From positions 4,278,001 to 4,342,000 of the forward strand of contig NZ_CP031704.1 in NCBI RefSeq assembly GCF_003428335.1: DNA of 64,000 nt, in the 5' to 3' direction. The notes beneath the pieces were generated by a model that was not told the origin of the DNA, made no database searches, and saw only the letters and a list, made by a program, of their open reading frames with translations. Source of the stretch: Solimonas sp. K1W22B-7 (GTDB lineage Bacteria; Pseudomonadota; Gammaproteobacteria; Nevskiales; Nevskiaceae). The first letter of the stretch is position 1. Every line of letters begins with the position of its first letter. Positions 1 through 8,017 of this stretch are shown in pieces. Both the position numbers and the translations under genes were made by a program.

Positions 1-186
1 GCCGGTGCTGCCACCCGGGCATTCCTCGAAGCGGGTGATGCCCACGACGCGGTTGTCCGCGGCCAGCGCGCCACAGGCGCGGAAGGCGGTGGTCAGGAAA
101 TCGATGCCGCCTTCGCGCAGCGCCGCGGCATGCGCGGGAATCTCCAGGCCCAGGGCATCGCCCGCCACCCAGCCGCGGTCGTTCAC
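1..186 (-). CDS. Phosphotransferase family protein, N-terminal part (runs off left edge)
   Basis: Only the first 62 codons are in the window. A GTG start follows the crotonase stop by 6 bases in the same frame, with AAGGA inside the crotonase end as a plausible ribosome site. The visible peptide ends in RFEECPGGSTG and carries LTTAFRACGAL. From memory this resembles the start of the aminoglycoside phosphotransferase/ecdysteroid-kinase-like proteins found in hydrocarbon and steroid degradation clusters. The kinase motifs themselves lie outside the window, so the family is an inference. It is the last visible gene of the P450 operon. Confidence 0.55.
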   Translation of the reverse strand, partial: MNDRGWVAGDALGLEIPAHAAALREGGIDFLTTAFRACGALAADNRVVGITRFEECPGGSTG

Positions 187-192
187 TGCAGC

Positions 193-987
193 CTAGTCCT
201 TGCCGAACACCGGCTTGCGCTTCTCCACCAGGGCCTGAATGCCCTCGCGGTGATCCGGAGAGCGCTGCGCCACCGCCTCGTAGGCGATGCCGGCGTCCAT
301 CACGGCGGTGGCGATGCGCTTGAGTTCCAGGTTGAGCAGCACCTTGGTCCAGCGGATCGCGTTGCGCGAGCCCGCCAGCAGGCGGTCGCAGAAGGCCTGC
401 ACCGCGGCATCCAGTTCGGCGGCCGGCAGGCAGTGGTTGATCAGGCCGATCTCCTCGGCCTTCTTCGCCGGAATCAGCTCGCCGGTCAGCAGGTATTCCT
501 TGGCGCGGCACAGGCCGACACGCTGCGGCCAGATGACGGCACCGCCGTCGCCGGCGACCAGGCCGATGGCCACGTGGGGGTCGCCGATCTTCGCCGTGTC
601 CGCGGCAAAGATGATGTCGGACAGCAGGGCCAGCGAGGCGCCGAGGCCGACCGCATGGCCGTTGAGGCGGCAGACCAGCGGCTTGTCCAGGTCCAGCATG
701 GCGAAGACGATGCGCTTGGCCAGCCGCACCTCGTTGTCGAAGAGATGCGGGTTGGCCGCGTTGTGGGCGACATGATCCAGGTCGCCCCCCGCCGAGAAGG
801 CGCGCCCGGCGCCGGTCAGCACGACCACGTCGGACTCCGGATCGGAGGCGGCGAAGACGAAGACCTCCGCCAGTTCCTCGTGCATCGCCAGGTTCACGGC
901 ATTGAGCGCCTCGGGACGGTTCAGCGTGATCGTCAGCAGTCGGCCCTGGCGCGACAGCGCGATGGTCTTGTAGTCGGGCAGCGGCAT
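193..987 (-). CDS. Crotonase-fold enoyl-CoA hydratase/isomerase family protein
   Basis: 264 residues, the usual crotonase length. The start is the ATG after AAGGACC rather than an upstream in-frame ATG. The oxyanion-hole loop AFSAGGDLD (about 64-72) and the core segment NGHAVGLGASLALLSD (about 109-124) are clear. The two glutamates that catalyse hydration in classical enoyl-CoA hydratase align with Ser118 and His138 (GDPHV) here. The protein is therefore more likely an isomerase, hydrolase or other CoA-thioester lyase than a simple hydratase. The VAGDGGAVIWP segment is typical of a recognisable subfamily. It sits 4 bases after the preceding small ORF in the P450/flavoprotein operon, consistent with CoA-ester processing. 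Confidence 0.85.
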   Translation of the reverse strand: MPLPDYKTIALSRQGRLLTITLNRPEALNAVNLAMHEELAEVFVFAASDPESDVVVLTGAGRAFSAGGDLDHVAHNAANPHLFDNEVRLAKRIVFAMLDLDKPLVCRLNGHAVGLGASLALLSDIIFAADTAKIGDPHVAIGLVAGDGGAVIWPQRVGLCRAKEYLLTGELIPAKKAEEIGLINHCLPAAELDAAVQAFCDRLLAGSRNAIRWTKVLLNLELKRIATAVMDAGIAYEAVAQRSPDHREGIQALVEKRKPVFGKD

Positions 988-991
988 GGTC

Positions 992-1198
992 TCAGGTCCT
1001 TGGCAATTCGGAGGGCGGAACCCTTTCCCCCTCCCAGAGGGCCGCGCGGTCGCGGAAGGCCTCAATCATACGGTCCCAGGAATTTTCGTCCTCACCCCTG
1101 AGTGCGATATTGCAGTGGGTGGCGTTGCGGAACGCCAGCACGTCCACCCCTTCGGGTCCCGCCCTGCGGGCATATCCACTGCCGGCGCGAATGAACAT
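992..1198 (-). CDS. Small protein of 68 residues, possible cupin C-terminal remnant
   Basis: A short ORF fills the gap between the flavoprotein stop and the crotonase start. It begins 27 bases after the flavoprotein TGA, in the same reading frame, and ends 4 bases before the crotonase ATG. The peptide has FIRAGSGYARRAGPEGVDVL, which resembles the last strands of a cupin barrel, then a charged helix ending WEGERVPPSEL. It could be a real small protein, the stump of a deleted cupin gene, or a former extension of the flavoprotein. No function is assigned. Its position and the tight spacing argue that it is translated. Confidence 0.4.
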   Translation of the reverse strand: MFIRAGSGYARRAGPEGVDVLAFRNATHCNIALRGEDENSWDRMIEAFRDRAALWEGERVPPSELPRT

Positions 1199-1225
1199 GC
1201 CGTCGCCCCGGCGGCGGGCTGCCGC

Positions 1226-2926
1226 TCAGCCCGCCTTCGCGCGGGCGGCGATGTCGCTGGCCGCCACGTAGCCGAAGGTCATGGCCGGGCCGATGGTGCC
1301 GCCGGCACCCGGGTAACAGTTGCCGAAGGGGCTGCCGGCGTTGTTGCCTGCCGCGTAGAGCCCCGGGATGACCTGGCCCTGCCTGTCCAGCACCCGTGCG
1401 CGGGCGTCGGCCTTGAGGCCGCCCTTGGTACCGAGGTCGCCGAGATTGATCGCCACGGCGTAGTACGGCGCCTGGTCGATCGGGCCCAGGCAGGGATTCG
1501 GCTTGACGTTGGCGTCGCCGAACATCTGGTCGTAGATGTTGCTGCCGCGACCGAACTCCGGATCCACACCGCTGACGGCGTACTGGTTCATGTTCGCGAC
1601 GGTCTTCTTCAGCGTATCGGCCGGCACGTGGATCTTCGCGGCCAAGGCCTCGATCGAGTCGGCACGGAAGAGGGTGTGATCCCACCAGTCCGGCGGAATC
1701 TTCGAGTCGGGCATCAGCAGCTTCGGCATGATGCCGCCGGCCGAGAACTTGACGCGAAAGCTCGCGTCGAACACCAGCCAGCAGGGCGTGTTGGCGCCGG
1801 TCTTGAGCTGGTCGGCGACCATGGCCTTGCCGAAGTCATCGTAGCCCGAAGCCTCGTCGACGAAACGCAGGCCCTTGCGGTTGACGGCGACGCTGTGCGG
1901 GCGGCCCACGTCGAAGGCGGCCTGGTGGATTTCCTCGAAGTTCGAGGCCTTCTGCATCGGCATCTGCATCGTCGGAATCCACCAGCCGGACTCCGTGTGC
2001 TCGGTGGCGGCCCCGATCTTCATGCCGGCAATCAGGGCCTCGCCGCGATTCGCGTCCTCCGGCGAACTGCTGTGCCGCGTCAGGCCGGGCACCGGGAAGA
2101 AGCGGTCGCGCAGCTCCTGGTTCCATTCGAATCCGCCGGCGCAGAGCACCACGCCATGGCGCGCTACGATCTCGTAGCCGCGCCCGAAGTGGCTGACCTT
2201 GACCCCCGTAACCTTGGCGCCGGACAGCAGCAGCTCATCCAGCCGCGTATCCAGCCGCACCTCGATCCTGCGGGCAAAGACCTGCTTGTAGAGCCAGCCC
2301 ATCAGGGCCGCACCCATGGTGAACCGGCGGTCGCGCGCGGTGAGCTTGCGCGTGCCGAAGTCTGTCCAGTAGCGGTAGAACATCTTCAGGAAGGTGATGA
2401 CCCAGCCTTTGGCGCGCGTGGACAGGGAGAAGAACTCCATCACGTCCATCGAATAGCGGCCGAAGACCTTGAAGCGGTTGTACTGCTCGCGCATCAGCGG
2501 GAACTGCTCGCCCAGTTCGCGTCCGTCGAAGGTGTCGCAGATCAGCGAGCGGTCGATGCGTGCTCCGGGCGCCTGCGGGTAGTAGTCCGGCCAGGCGGCC
2601 ACGCCCAGCGGGATGCCCTGGGCCTTGAGGAAGCGCGCCATCTCCGGCGCCTGGTCGAGATAGGCCGCGAGACGGTCGGCCTGCACCGGCCCGGTCATCA
2701 CGCTGGCCAGGTACTGCTCGACCTTTTCGCGGTTGTCGTCGTTCGAGGCCAGGCCGTGGTTGGGCACCCACAGCACGCCACCGGACGTCGCCGAGGTGCC
2801 GCCGTACTTGTGCGCCTTCTCGACCACCAGCACCGACAGGCCCCGCTCCGACGCCCGCAGCGCGGCGGTGGCACCGGCAGCGCCGGAGCCCACCACGACC
2901 ACGTCATAGGTTTCGGAAGCACTCAT
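1226..2926 (-). CDS. FAD-dependent dehydrogenase, 3-ketosteroid-1-dehydrogenase-like
   Basis: 566 residues, within the usual range for 3-ketosteroid-delta-1-dehydrogenases and related fumarate reductase-type flavoproteins. The N-terminal FAD-binding motif GSGAAG (13-18) is followed by VVEKAHKYGGTSATSGG. The C-terminus has YAAGNNAGSPFG and CYPGAGGTIGPAMTFGY. The Tyr and the Gly four residues later match the Tyr487/Gly491 pair described for Rhodococcus KstD1. The probable reaction is 1,2-dehydrogenation of a cyclic ketone; a steroid substrate is inferred only from similarity. GGAG lies 9 bases before the ATG. The gene is 35 bases downstream of the ferredoxin in a P450/SDR/ferredoxin operon. Confidence 0.82.
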   Translation of the reverse strand: MSASETYDVVVVGSGAAGATAALRASERGLSVLVVEKAHKYGGTSATSGGVLWVPNHGLASNDDNREKVEQYLASVMTGPVQADRLAAYLDQAPEMARFLKAQGIPLGVAAWPDYYPQAPGARIDRSLICDTFDGRELGEQFPLMREQYNRFKVFGRYSMDVMEFFSLSTRAKGWVITFLKMFYRYWTDFGTRKLTARDRRFTMGAALMGWLYKQVFARRIEVRLDTRLDELLLSGAKVTGVKVSHFGRGYEIVARHGVVLCAGGFEWNQELRDRFFPVPGLTRHSSSPEDANRGEALIAGMKIGAATEHTESGWWIPTMQMPMQKASNFEEIHQAAFDVGRPHSVAVNRKGLRFVDEASGYDDFGKAMVADQLKTGANTPCWLVFDASFRVKFSAGGIMPKLLMPDSKIPPDWWDHTLFRADSIEALAAKIHVPADTLKKTVANMNQYAVSGVDPEFGRGSNIYDQMFGDANVKPNPCLGPIDQAPYYAVAINLGDLGTKGGLKADARARVLDRQGQVIPGLYAAGNNAGSPFGNCYPGAGGTIGPAMTFGYVAASDIAARAKAG

Positions 2927-2961
2927 GGGTTTTTCTCCGGATCTTGTCGCGACGTAAAGGT

Positions 2962-3288
2962 TCAGAAGCTCGGGGCGACCGTGACCTGCAGGCCGTCCAG
3001 TTCATCGCGCAGCTGGATCTGGCAGCACAGGCGGCTCTGGCCGGGCAGCACGTCCGTCGCCATGTCCAGGGTCGAGGTCTCGATGTCGTCCGGCTCGCCG
3101 ACCACGGCGCGCCACGGCGCGCTCACGTAGACGTGGCAGGTGGCGCAGGCGCAGCTGCCGCCGCAGTCGCCGAGGATGCCTTCCACGTTGTTGAAGCGGC
3201 CGACCTCCATCAGGGACTGTCCCGTCGGAACGTCCTCGAAGGTCTTCTCGACCCCGTCGGCCTGCACGAATGTCAGCTTGATACCCAT
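2962..3288 (-). CDS. [2Fe-2S] ferredoxin, putidaredoxin/adrenodoxin type
   Basis: 108 residues with the cluster-binding pattern C-x5-C-x2-C in CGGSCACATCHVY and the final ligand in SRLCCQIQL. This pattern is typical of ferredoxins that pass electrons to bacterial class I P450s. An extra Cys lies inside the first loop. It is encoded two genes after a P450 and is the obvious electron donor for it. No ferredoxin reductase lies in this operon; the nearest is at 24280-25497. The start is the ATG of MGIKLTF. Confidence 0.92.
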   Translation of the reverse strand: MGIKLTFVQADGVEKTFEDVPTGQSLMEVGRFNNVEGILGDCGGSCACATCHVYVSAPWRAVVGEPDDIETSTLDMATDVLPGQSRLCCQIQLRDELDGLQVTVAPSF

Positions 3289-3360
3289 GACCCGCTGTCT
3301 CCACAGGGCGCCCGCCGCGGCGGGTCCGGCCCATAAATTCCCTGAAGCCTGTACGGCCGG

Positions 3361-4200
3361 TTACGACGCCATCGCCCTGGCGCGCGCGTCCATGATTTCC
3401 TGCAGGTGGTTGACCGGATCGCCGGCGGTGATACCGCCATCGATCGGCAGCACCACGCCGGTGATCTGTGCCGAGCGGTCCCCGGACAGGTACAGCACGG
3501 TCTGGGCAACGTCCTCCGGCCGGCCATGCCGCTTGAGCGGCTGGTTGGAATCGAACGCGGCACCCACTTCCTTCCTGATCCGCTCCGCCACTTCCGGACT
3601 CGTGCCCGGAGGGGCGAAGGAAGTCAGCGGCGTGCGGATATGGCCGGGCGCCAGGCAGTTCACGCGGATGCCGTACTCGGCCAGGTCGATCGCGATGGAT
3701 TTGCTGAAGCCGATGACCGCCGCCTTGGAGGCGCGGTAGCTCATCAGCGCATGCCCCGGCAGCACACCGGCGATGGAGGCGTTGTTGATGATGACGCCGC
3801 CACCGTTCTTCGACATGTGTCGACCCGCGGCCTGGGCGCCCACCATCACGCCCAGCAGGTTGACGCCGATGACCTTCTGGAAGTCCTTCAGGTCGTCATC
3901 GAGGAAGCGTGGAACCATCGCGCCGGCGATGCCGGCGTTGTTGAACATCACATGCAGGCCACCGAAATGGGACACGGCAAGATCGATCAGCGCGCGCACC
4001 TCGTCGGGGTTGGACACGTCGGTGCGCTGGAACAGCGCCGCCTCACCCAGCTGCGCCACCAGCGCCTCGCCCTGCGCGGCATCGATGTCGGCAATCACCA
4101 CCCGCGCGCCCTCGGCCACGAACAGCTCGGCCGTGGCGCGCCCGATGCCGCTGGCTGCGCCCGTGATCACCGCTACCTTGCCGACCAGTTCCTGACCCAC
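3361..4200 (-). CDS. Short-chain dehydrogenase/reductase (SDR)
   Basis: About 279 residues from a GTG start with a strong AGGAGAGG four bases upstream; an ATG 75 bases earlier would overlap the P450 gene and lacks this signal. Classical SDR motifs are present: TGAASGIG for the cofactor, NNAG, a catalytic Ser in NNASIAG and YRASK. It most likely oxidises or reduces an alcohol/ketone, fitting a pathway where the P450 hydroxylates and this enzyme makes the ketone. The C-terminal tail after the cofactor fold is somewhat long. It lies between the P450 and ferredoxin genes. Confidence 0.88.
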   Translation of the reverse strand: MGQELVGKVAVITGAASGIGRATAELFVAEGARVVIADIDAAQGEALVAQLGEAALFQRTDVSNPDEVRALIDLAVSHFGGLHVMFNNAGIAGAMVPRFLDDDLKDFQKVIGVNLLGVMVGAQAAGRHMSKNGGGVIINNASIAGVLPGHALMSYRASKAAVIGFSKSIAIDLAEYGIRVNCLAPGHIRTPLTSFAPPGTSPEVAERIRKEVGAAFDSNQPLKRHGRPEDVAQTVLYLSGDRSAQITGVVLPIDGGITAGDPVNHLQEIMDARARAMAS

Positions 4201-4271
4201 TTGCCTCTCCTGTAAACCGGCTCCGCCGCCGATCGAACCGGGGCAGGCCTGCGATGTCCCTGCCGCTTCCT

Positions 4272-5594
4272 TCAACGCTTGCGCGCGAGGGTCAGCGGCA
4301 GGCTCTCGATGGTGCGCACCGCCACCGTCGGCTGGTAGCGGATCTCCTCGGCCGGGATCGCCAGCTTGATGCTGTCCAGGCGCCGCACGATCTCGCGCGC
4401 CGCCACCTTGATCTCCATTCGCGACAGCGAGGCGCCGATGCAGCGATGCACGCCGATGCCGAAGGCGACGTGCTTGCCGAGATTGCTTCGATTCAGGTCG
4501 AAGTCGCGCGGACAGGGGAACTGGGTCTCGTCGTCGTTTCCCGAGGCGTACAGCACCAGCAGGTGCGCGTGCTCCGGCAGCTTCTGCCCCCCCAGCTCCA
4601 CTTCCTTCGTGGTCATCTTCGCCAGGCCGCGGACCGGCGGCTCGATGCGCAGCAGTTCCTCGACGAAGCGGTTCAGCAGGCGGTCGTCATCCACGGAGTC
4701 CCGCAGCGTCTGGGCCACTTCCGGCCGGGTGGCGAGCACGAACATCAGGTTGCCGATGGCGCTGGCCGTGGTGTCGTTGCCGGCAATGATCATGGCGCGG
4801 ACCAGCGACACCGCCTCGGCGAAGGTCAGCGTCCCGCCGTCTTCCGTACGGGCATACACCAGGTCGGAGATCATGTCCTCGCGCGGCTGTTCCTGCCGCG
4901 CCTTCATCTCCGCGATGATGAAATTCTGCAGCTCGCAGATCTGCGCGGCGTTGTCGAGCATCTGCTCGCGGTTCTGCATGCGGCCGATCTGCGCCGTGAC
5001 CGCCGACGACCAGCCCTTGATCTTGTCGGCATTGAACTGGCTGAAACCCAGCTGCTCGCAGATCACCGAGATGGTCAGCGGAATGGCGAAGTCGTTGACG
5101 CCGTCAACCACCTGGCCGTCGGCTGCCTTGTCGGCGAGCTTCTCGACCAGGTCCACGATGATCCTGGTGATGCCCGGCTCCAGCGTCACCACGCGGTGCG
5201 CGGTGAAGGCCTTGTCCATCAGGCGGCGCACACGCGTGTGGGCGGGCGGATCGTCCTTGATGACGTCGGGAAAGAAGCCGCCACCGTCACGCTCGAGAAT
5301 CTGCCTGAACTCCTCGAAGAAGCCGCTGGCGTACTGCGCGGCGTAGCCATGCTTGTCGGAGTAGGTCAGCGGGTCGCGCAGCACCGTGACGATGTCGTCG
5401 TAGCGCGACACCAGCCACATGCCGAGCTTGGCATCGAAGTACACCGGCTTCTCGGAGCGCAGCGCCTGGAAGAAGGCATGGGGCCGCGCCTGGATCTTCG
5501 GATCGCTCAGCGAAGCCTCGGTGAGCTGCGAGGCTCCATGGCCCATGGGGCACTTGCCGGCCGGGGTCTTTGCTTCACTCTGGGCCACATCCAT
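4272..5594 (-). CDS. Cytochrome P450 monooxygenase
   Basis: 440 residues from the ATG preceded by AAGGAG. All landmark motifs are present: I-helix AGNDTTAS for oxygen activation, ExxR in EELLR, and the heme loop FGIGVHRCIG with the Cys ligand near residue 385. The N-terminus carries KCPMGHG and there is no membrane anchor, so it is a soluble bacterial class I enzyme. Electrons probably come from the [2Fe-2S] ferredoxin in the same operon. It begins 25 bases after an AraC regulator stop, suggesting co-transcription with and control by that regulator. The hydroxylated substrate is unknown; flavoprotein and CoA-ester neighbours suggest an alicyclic or steroid-like compound. Confidence 0.95.
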   Translation of the reverse strand: MDVAQSEAKTPAGKCPMGHGASQLTEASLSDPKIQARPHAFFQALRSEKPVYFDAKLGMWLVSRYDDIVTVLRDPLTYSDKHGYAAQYASGFFEEFRQILERDGGGFFPDVIKDDPPAHTRVRRLMDKAFTAHRVVTLEPGITRIIVDLVEKLADKAADGQVVDGVNDFAIPLTISVICEQLGFSQFNADKIKGWSSAVTAQIGRMQNREQMLDNAAQICELQNFIIAEMKARQEQPREDMISDLVYARTEDGGTLTFAEAVSLVRAMIIAGNDTTASAIGNLMFVLATRPEVAQTLRDSVDDDRLLNRFVEELLRIEPPVRGLAKMTTKEVELGGQKLPEHAHLLVLYASGNDDETQFPCPRDFDLNRSNLGKHVAFGIGVHRCIGASLSRMEIKVAAREIVRRLDSIKLAIPAEEIRYQPTVAVRTIESLPLTLARKR

Positions 5595-5619
5595 CTTCCC
5601 GACTCCTTGGGGTTTAGCT

Positions 5620-6636
5620 CTAGTGCCGCGACTGGCCACCGTCGACGACGAGCGCCTGCGGCTCGCGCGACGATTGCGGCAGGCCGGCCGTGCGGTATTG
5701 CCGCGGGCTCAGCTTGAACTCACGCTTGAACATGCGGCTGAAATGCGCGGGGCTCTTGAAGCCCACGCGGTAGGCAATCTCGCTGATCGAGGCCTCGCCC
5801 GGCTTGGACGAGGTCAGCCACTGCCCGGCCGTCTTCAGGCGCTTGTCCCAGACCAGGGTCGAGAACGGCGTGCCGTGGGCCTTGAGCAGCAGCGACAGGT
5901 AGCGCGGCGAAATGCCGCAGCCCTTGGCGACCGTGGCGATGCTCAGCTTCGGATCGGACAGGTGCACTTCGATGAAGCGCAGCACGTCGTGCAGGCGCTT
6001 GTCCGACAGCGTCTGGCGCTGCGGCGAGCTGGACTCCTCGTCCTTCATCGCGTCGCTGAGCACCGACAGGGCGCTGTCGACCAGGACCTGCGCCACCGGT
6101 TCCCTGAACTCGCCGGCATCCTCGAAGATGTCCGTCAGGATGCGCTCGGCGATGGCGAACTTGCGGCCCTGGGCGGGCACGCAGAATCCGGTCTTCACAT
6201 CCTGCGGCACGAAGCGGCGCAGGATGTGCATCGGCACGATCAGGTGCAGCACCTCGTGCGTCGAATCCTCGCCCGGCTGGCACTCCACCGAGAACGGCGT
6301 CATCGACTTGGTGACCAGGAAATCGCCGGCCTTGGCCACGGTCTGGCCGCACTGGTGGGAGACCTGCAGGCGGCCGCGCTTGACGAACCACAGCACGGCC
6401 ACGTCGGTGGCGTCCTCGCGGATATGCGTCCAGCTGCGCCGGAAGAACAGCCGCGTCCTCGACCGCAGGCGGATGATCGAGCAGGGGCCCACCGCCTTGC
6501 GGTCGGCGCGCACGTCGATCACCGAGGCCGGCTCGATGGTGTAGTCGCCGGTGTAGTACTCGCGGTTGCGCGGCCCACGAAAGGCGCTCTGGCAATCGAG
6601 ATAATTACGCTTGTCGAATACGAATAGGGTTTCCAT
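5620..6636 (-). CDS. AraC-family transcriptional regulator
   Basis: 338 residues from an ATG preceded by GGAGAGG. The N-terminal part looks like a ligand-sensing AraC_binding domain. The C-terminal 100 residues hold two helix-turn-helix units, LSIATVAKGCGISPRYLSLL and ISEIAYRVGFKSPAHFSRMF, the second matching the AraC signature. It sits directly upstream of, and in the same direction as, the P450 operon and downstream of two CoA-transferase genes. The likely role is activation of one or both operons on sensing a pathway compound. Its own promoter must lie in 6637-6820. Confidence 0.9.
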   Translation of the reverse strand: METLFVFDKRNYLDCQSAFRGPRNREYYTGDYTIEPASVIDVRADRKAVGPCSIIRLRSRTRLFFRRSWTHIREDATDVAVLWFVKRGRLQVSHQCGQTVAKAGDFLVTKSMTPFSVECQPGEDSTHEVLHLIVPMHILRRFVPQDVKTGFCVPAQGRKFAIAERILTDIFEDAGEFREPVAQVLVDSALSVLSDAMKDEESSSPQRQTLSDKRLHDVLRFIEVHLSDPKLSIATVAKGCGISPRYLSLLLKAHGTPFSTLVWDKRLKTAGQWLTSSKPGEASISEIAYRVGFKSPAHFSRMFKREFKLSPRQYRTAGLPQSSREPQALVVDGGQSRH

Positions 6637-6820
6637 CACCGACCTCTCCGACCTGGCTTTTGGCTCGGGCGTGCTGCACGTTCCCGGTCGCATCCTTGCG
6701 CTCGAATCTCCAGCTGCTGGCATCGTATCGGCCGGGTTTTGCCCCGTCCCCGCAGTTAGCGCGGTCGCATATACATTTCGCGCATCGGCCCTGCCGGGCG
6801 ACGGAGAGGGGTAACAGGCC

Positions 6821-8017
6821 CTAACGGGTGATGCCGGCCGCGGCAAGCTGGCGCTGCTTTTCGGCCGAAAGGCCCAGGACTTCGCCGAAAACATAGGCGT
6901 TGTGCTCGCCCAGGCGCGGCGCGGCGTCAGTGACCCCGGCCTCCCGGGACAGGGTCCAGGAGGGGCCGACGATGCTGCGTCTGTTGCCTTCGCGGTCGCT
7001 GACCTCGCGGTAGAAGCCTCCCTCCCAGAGCTGGGGGTCGGCCACCAGGTCCACGGAACTCTGGCTCTTGCCGGCGGCGATGCCGCGCTGCTGCAGGCTG
7101 GCCGCCAATTCGCGGGCGTCCTGGCTGGCGGTCCAGGCCGCAAGCCGGCGGTCCAGCTCGGCTTCATGCGCCTTGCGGCTGGCCAGGGTCGTGAACAGAG
7201 AATCCGATGCGAGCCCCATGGCCCCGGCCAGGGCCTGCCAGCTCTCGTCCGAGGACACGGCGATGCTGATCCACTCCCCGTCGCGGCAGGGATAGAGGCC
7301 ATGCGGCGCCATGCCGGCATGACGGTTGCCGTCACATTCGCGCACGGCGCCATTGAGGCTGTAGTCCATGATCGTGTCGCCGATCATGCTGCTCATGCAC
7401 TCGACGGCGGAAACGTCGATGAACTGGCCGGCGCCGGTCCTGCGACGGTGCAACAGGGCCACGGCCGCGGCATAGGCCGCCGCCGCGCCGAAGCTGGAAT
7501 CCGCATAGCGCACGTTCATGCCGCCTGGCGCCCCACCCTCGTGACCGACCAGTAGGCTGACGCCGCCCAGGGCGGCGAAGCAGGGCGCGTAGCCGGTCTG
7601 GTAACTCAGCGGACCGTCACTGCCGAACATGCCCATGGAGACGTAGACGAGGTCCGGCTTCGCGGCCCTGGCCGCCTCGTAGCCCAGGCCCAGGCGCTTC
7701 ACCGCCCCCGGGCGCAGGTTCTCCACCAGCACGTCGGACTGGCGCAGCAGGTCCAGGATCAGCGCGATGCCCTCGGGCGTCTTCATGTCGATCTGCACGC
7801 TGAGCTTCTGCGGGTTCACCGCCTGGAAGCCCGGCGCCTTGTCGATGTCGGCGACGCCATAGGTGCGCGTGACGTCGAGCGATTCCATGCTTTCCACGCG
7901 AATGACCTCGGCGCCGAGAAAAGCCAGGAGCTTGCCGACATAGGGCCCGGCCCAGACCTTGGTCAGTTCCACCACCCGCAGGCCCTGCAGGGGACCCCCT
8001 CGCGTGCGCATCGTCAT
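6821..8017 (-). CDS. Class III (CaiB/BaiF) CoA-transferase, subunit with catalytic Asp
   Basis: 398 residues. The start overlaps the previous gene's stop as ATGA, so translation is probably coupled; a second ATG two codons on is an alternative. N-terminal LQGLRVVELTKVWAGPYVGK and the segment RYADSSFGAAAAY match the family. The Asp of YADSSFG aligns with the catalytic Asp of formyl-CoA transferase-type enzymes. The likely reaction is moving CoA from one acyl-CoA to a carboxylic acid. The adjacent paralogue lacks this Asp, so the two may form a heteromeric enzyme. Confidence 0.87.
   Translation of the reverse strand: MTMRTRGGPLQGLRVVELTKVWAGPYVGKLLAFLGAEVIRVESMESLDVTRTYGVADIDKAPGFQAVNPQKLSVQIDMKTPEGIALILDLLRQSDVLVENLRPGAVKRLGLGYEAARAAKPDLVYVSMGMFGSDGPLSYQTGYAPCFAALGGVSLLVGHEGGAPGGMNVRYADSSFGAAAAYAAAVALLHRRRTGAGQFIDVSAVECMSSMIGDTIMDYSLNGAVRECDGNRHAGMAPHGLYPCRDGEWISIAVSSDESWQALAGAMGLASDSLFTTLASRKAHEAELDRRLAAWTASQDARELAASLQQRGIAAGKSQSSVDLVADPQLWEGGFYREVSDREGNRRSIVGPSWTLSREAGVTDAAPRLGEHNAYVFGEVLGLSAEKQRQLAAAGITR

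Noticed and set aside
986-3130. 714-codon plus-strand ORF
   Set aside because: Lies antisense to the KstD-like flavoprotein and crotonase; no motif seen.
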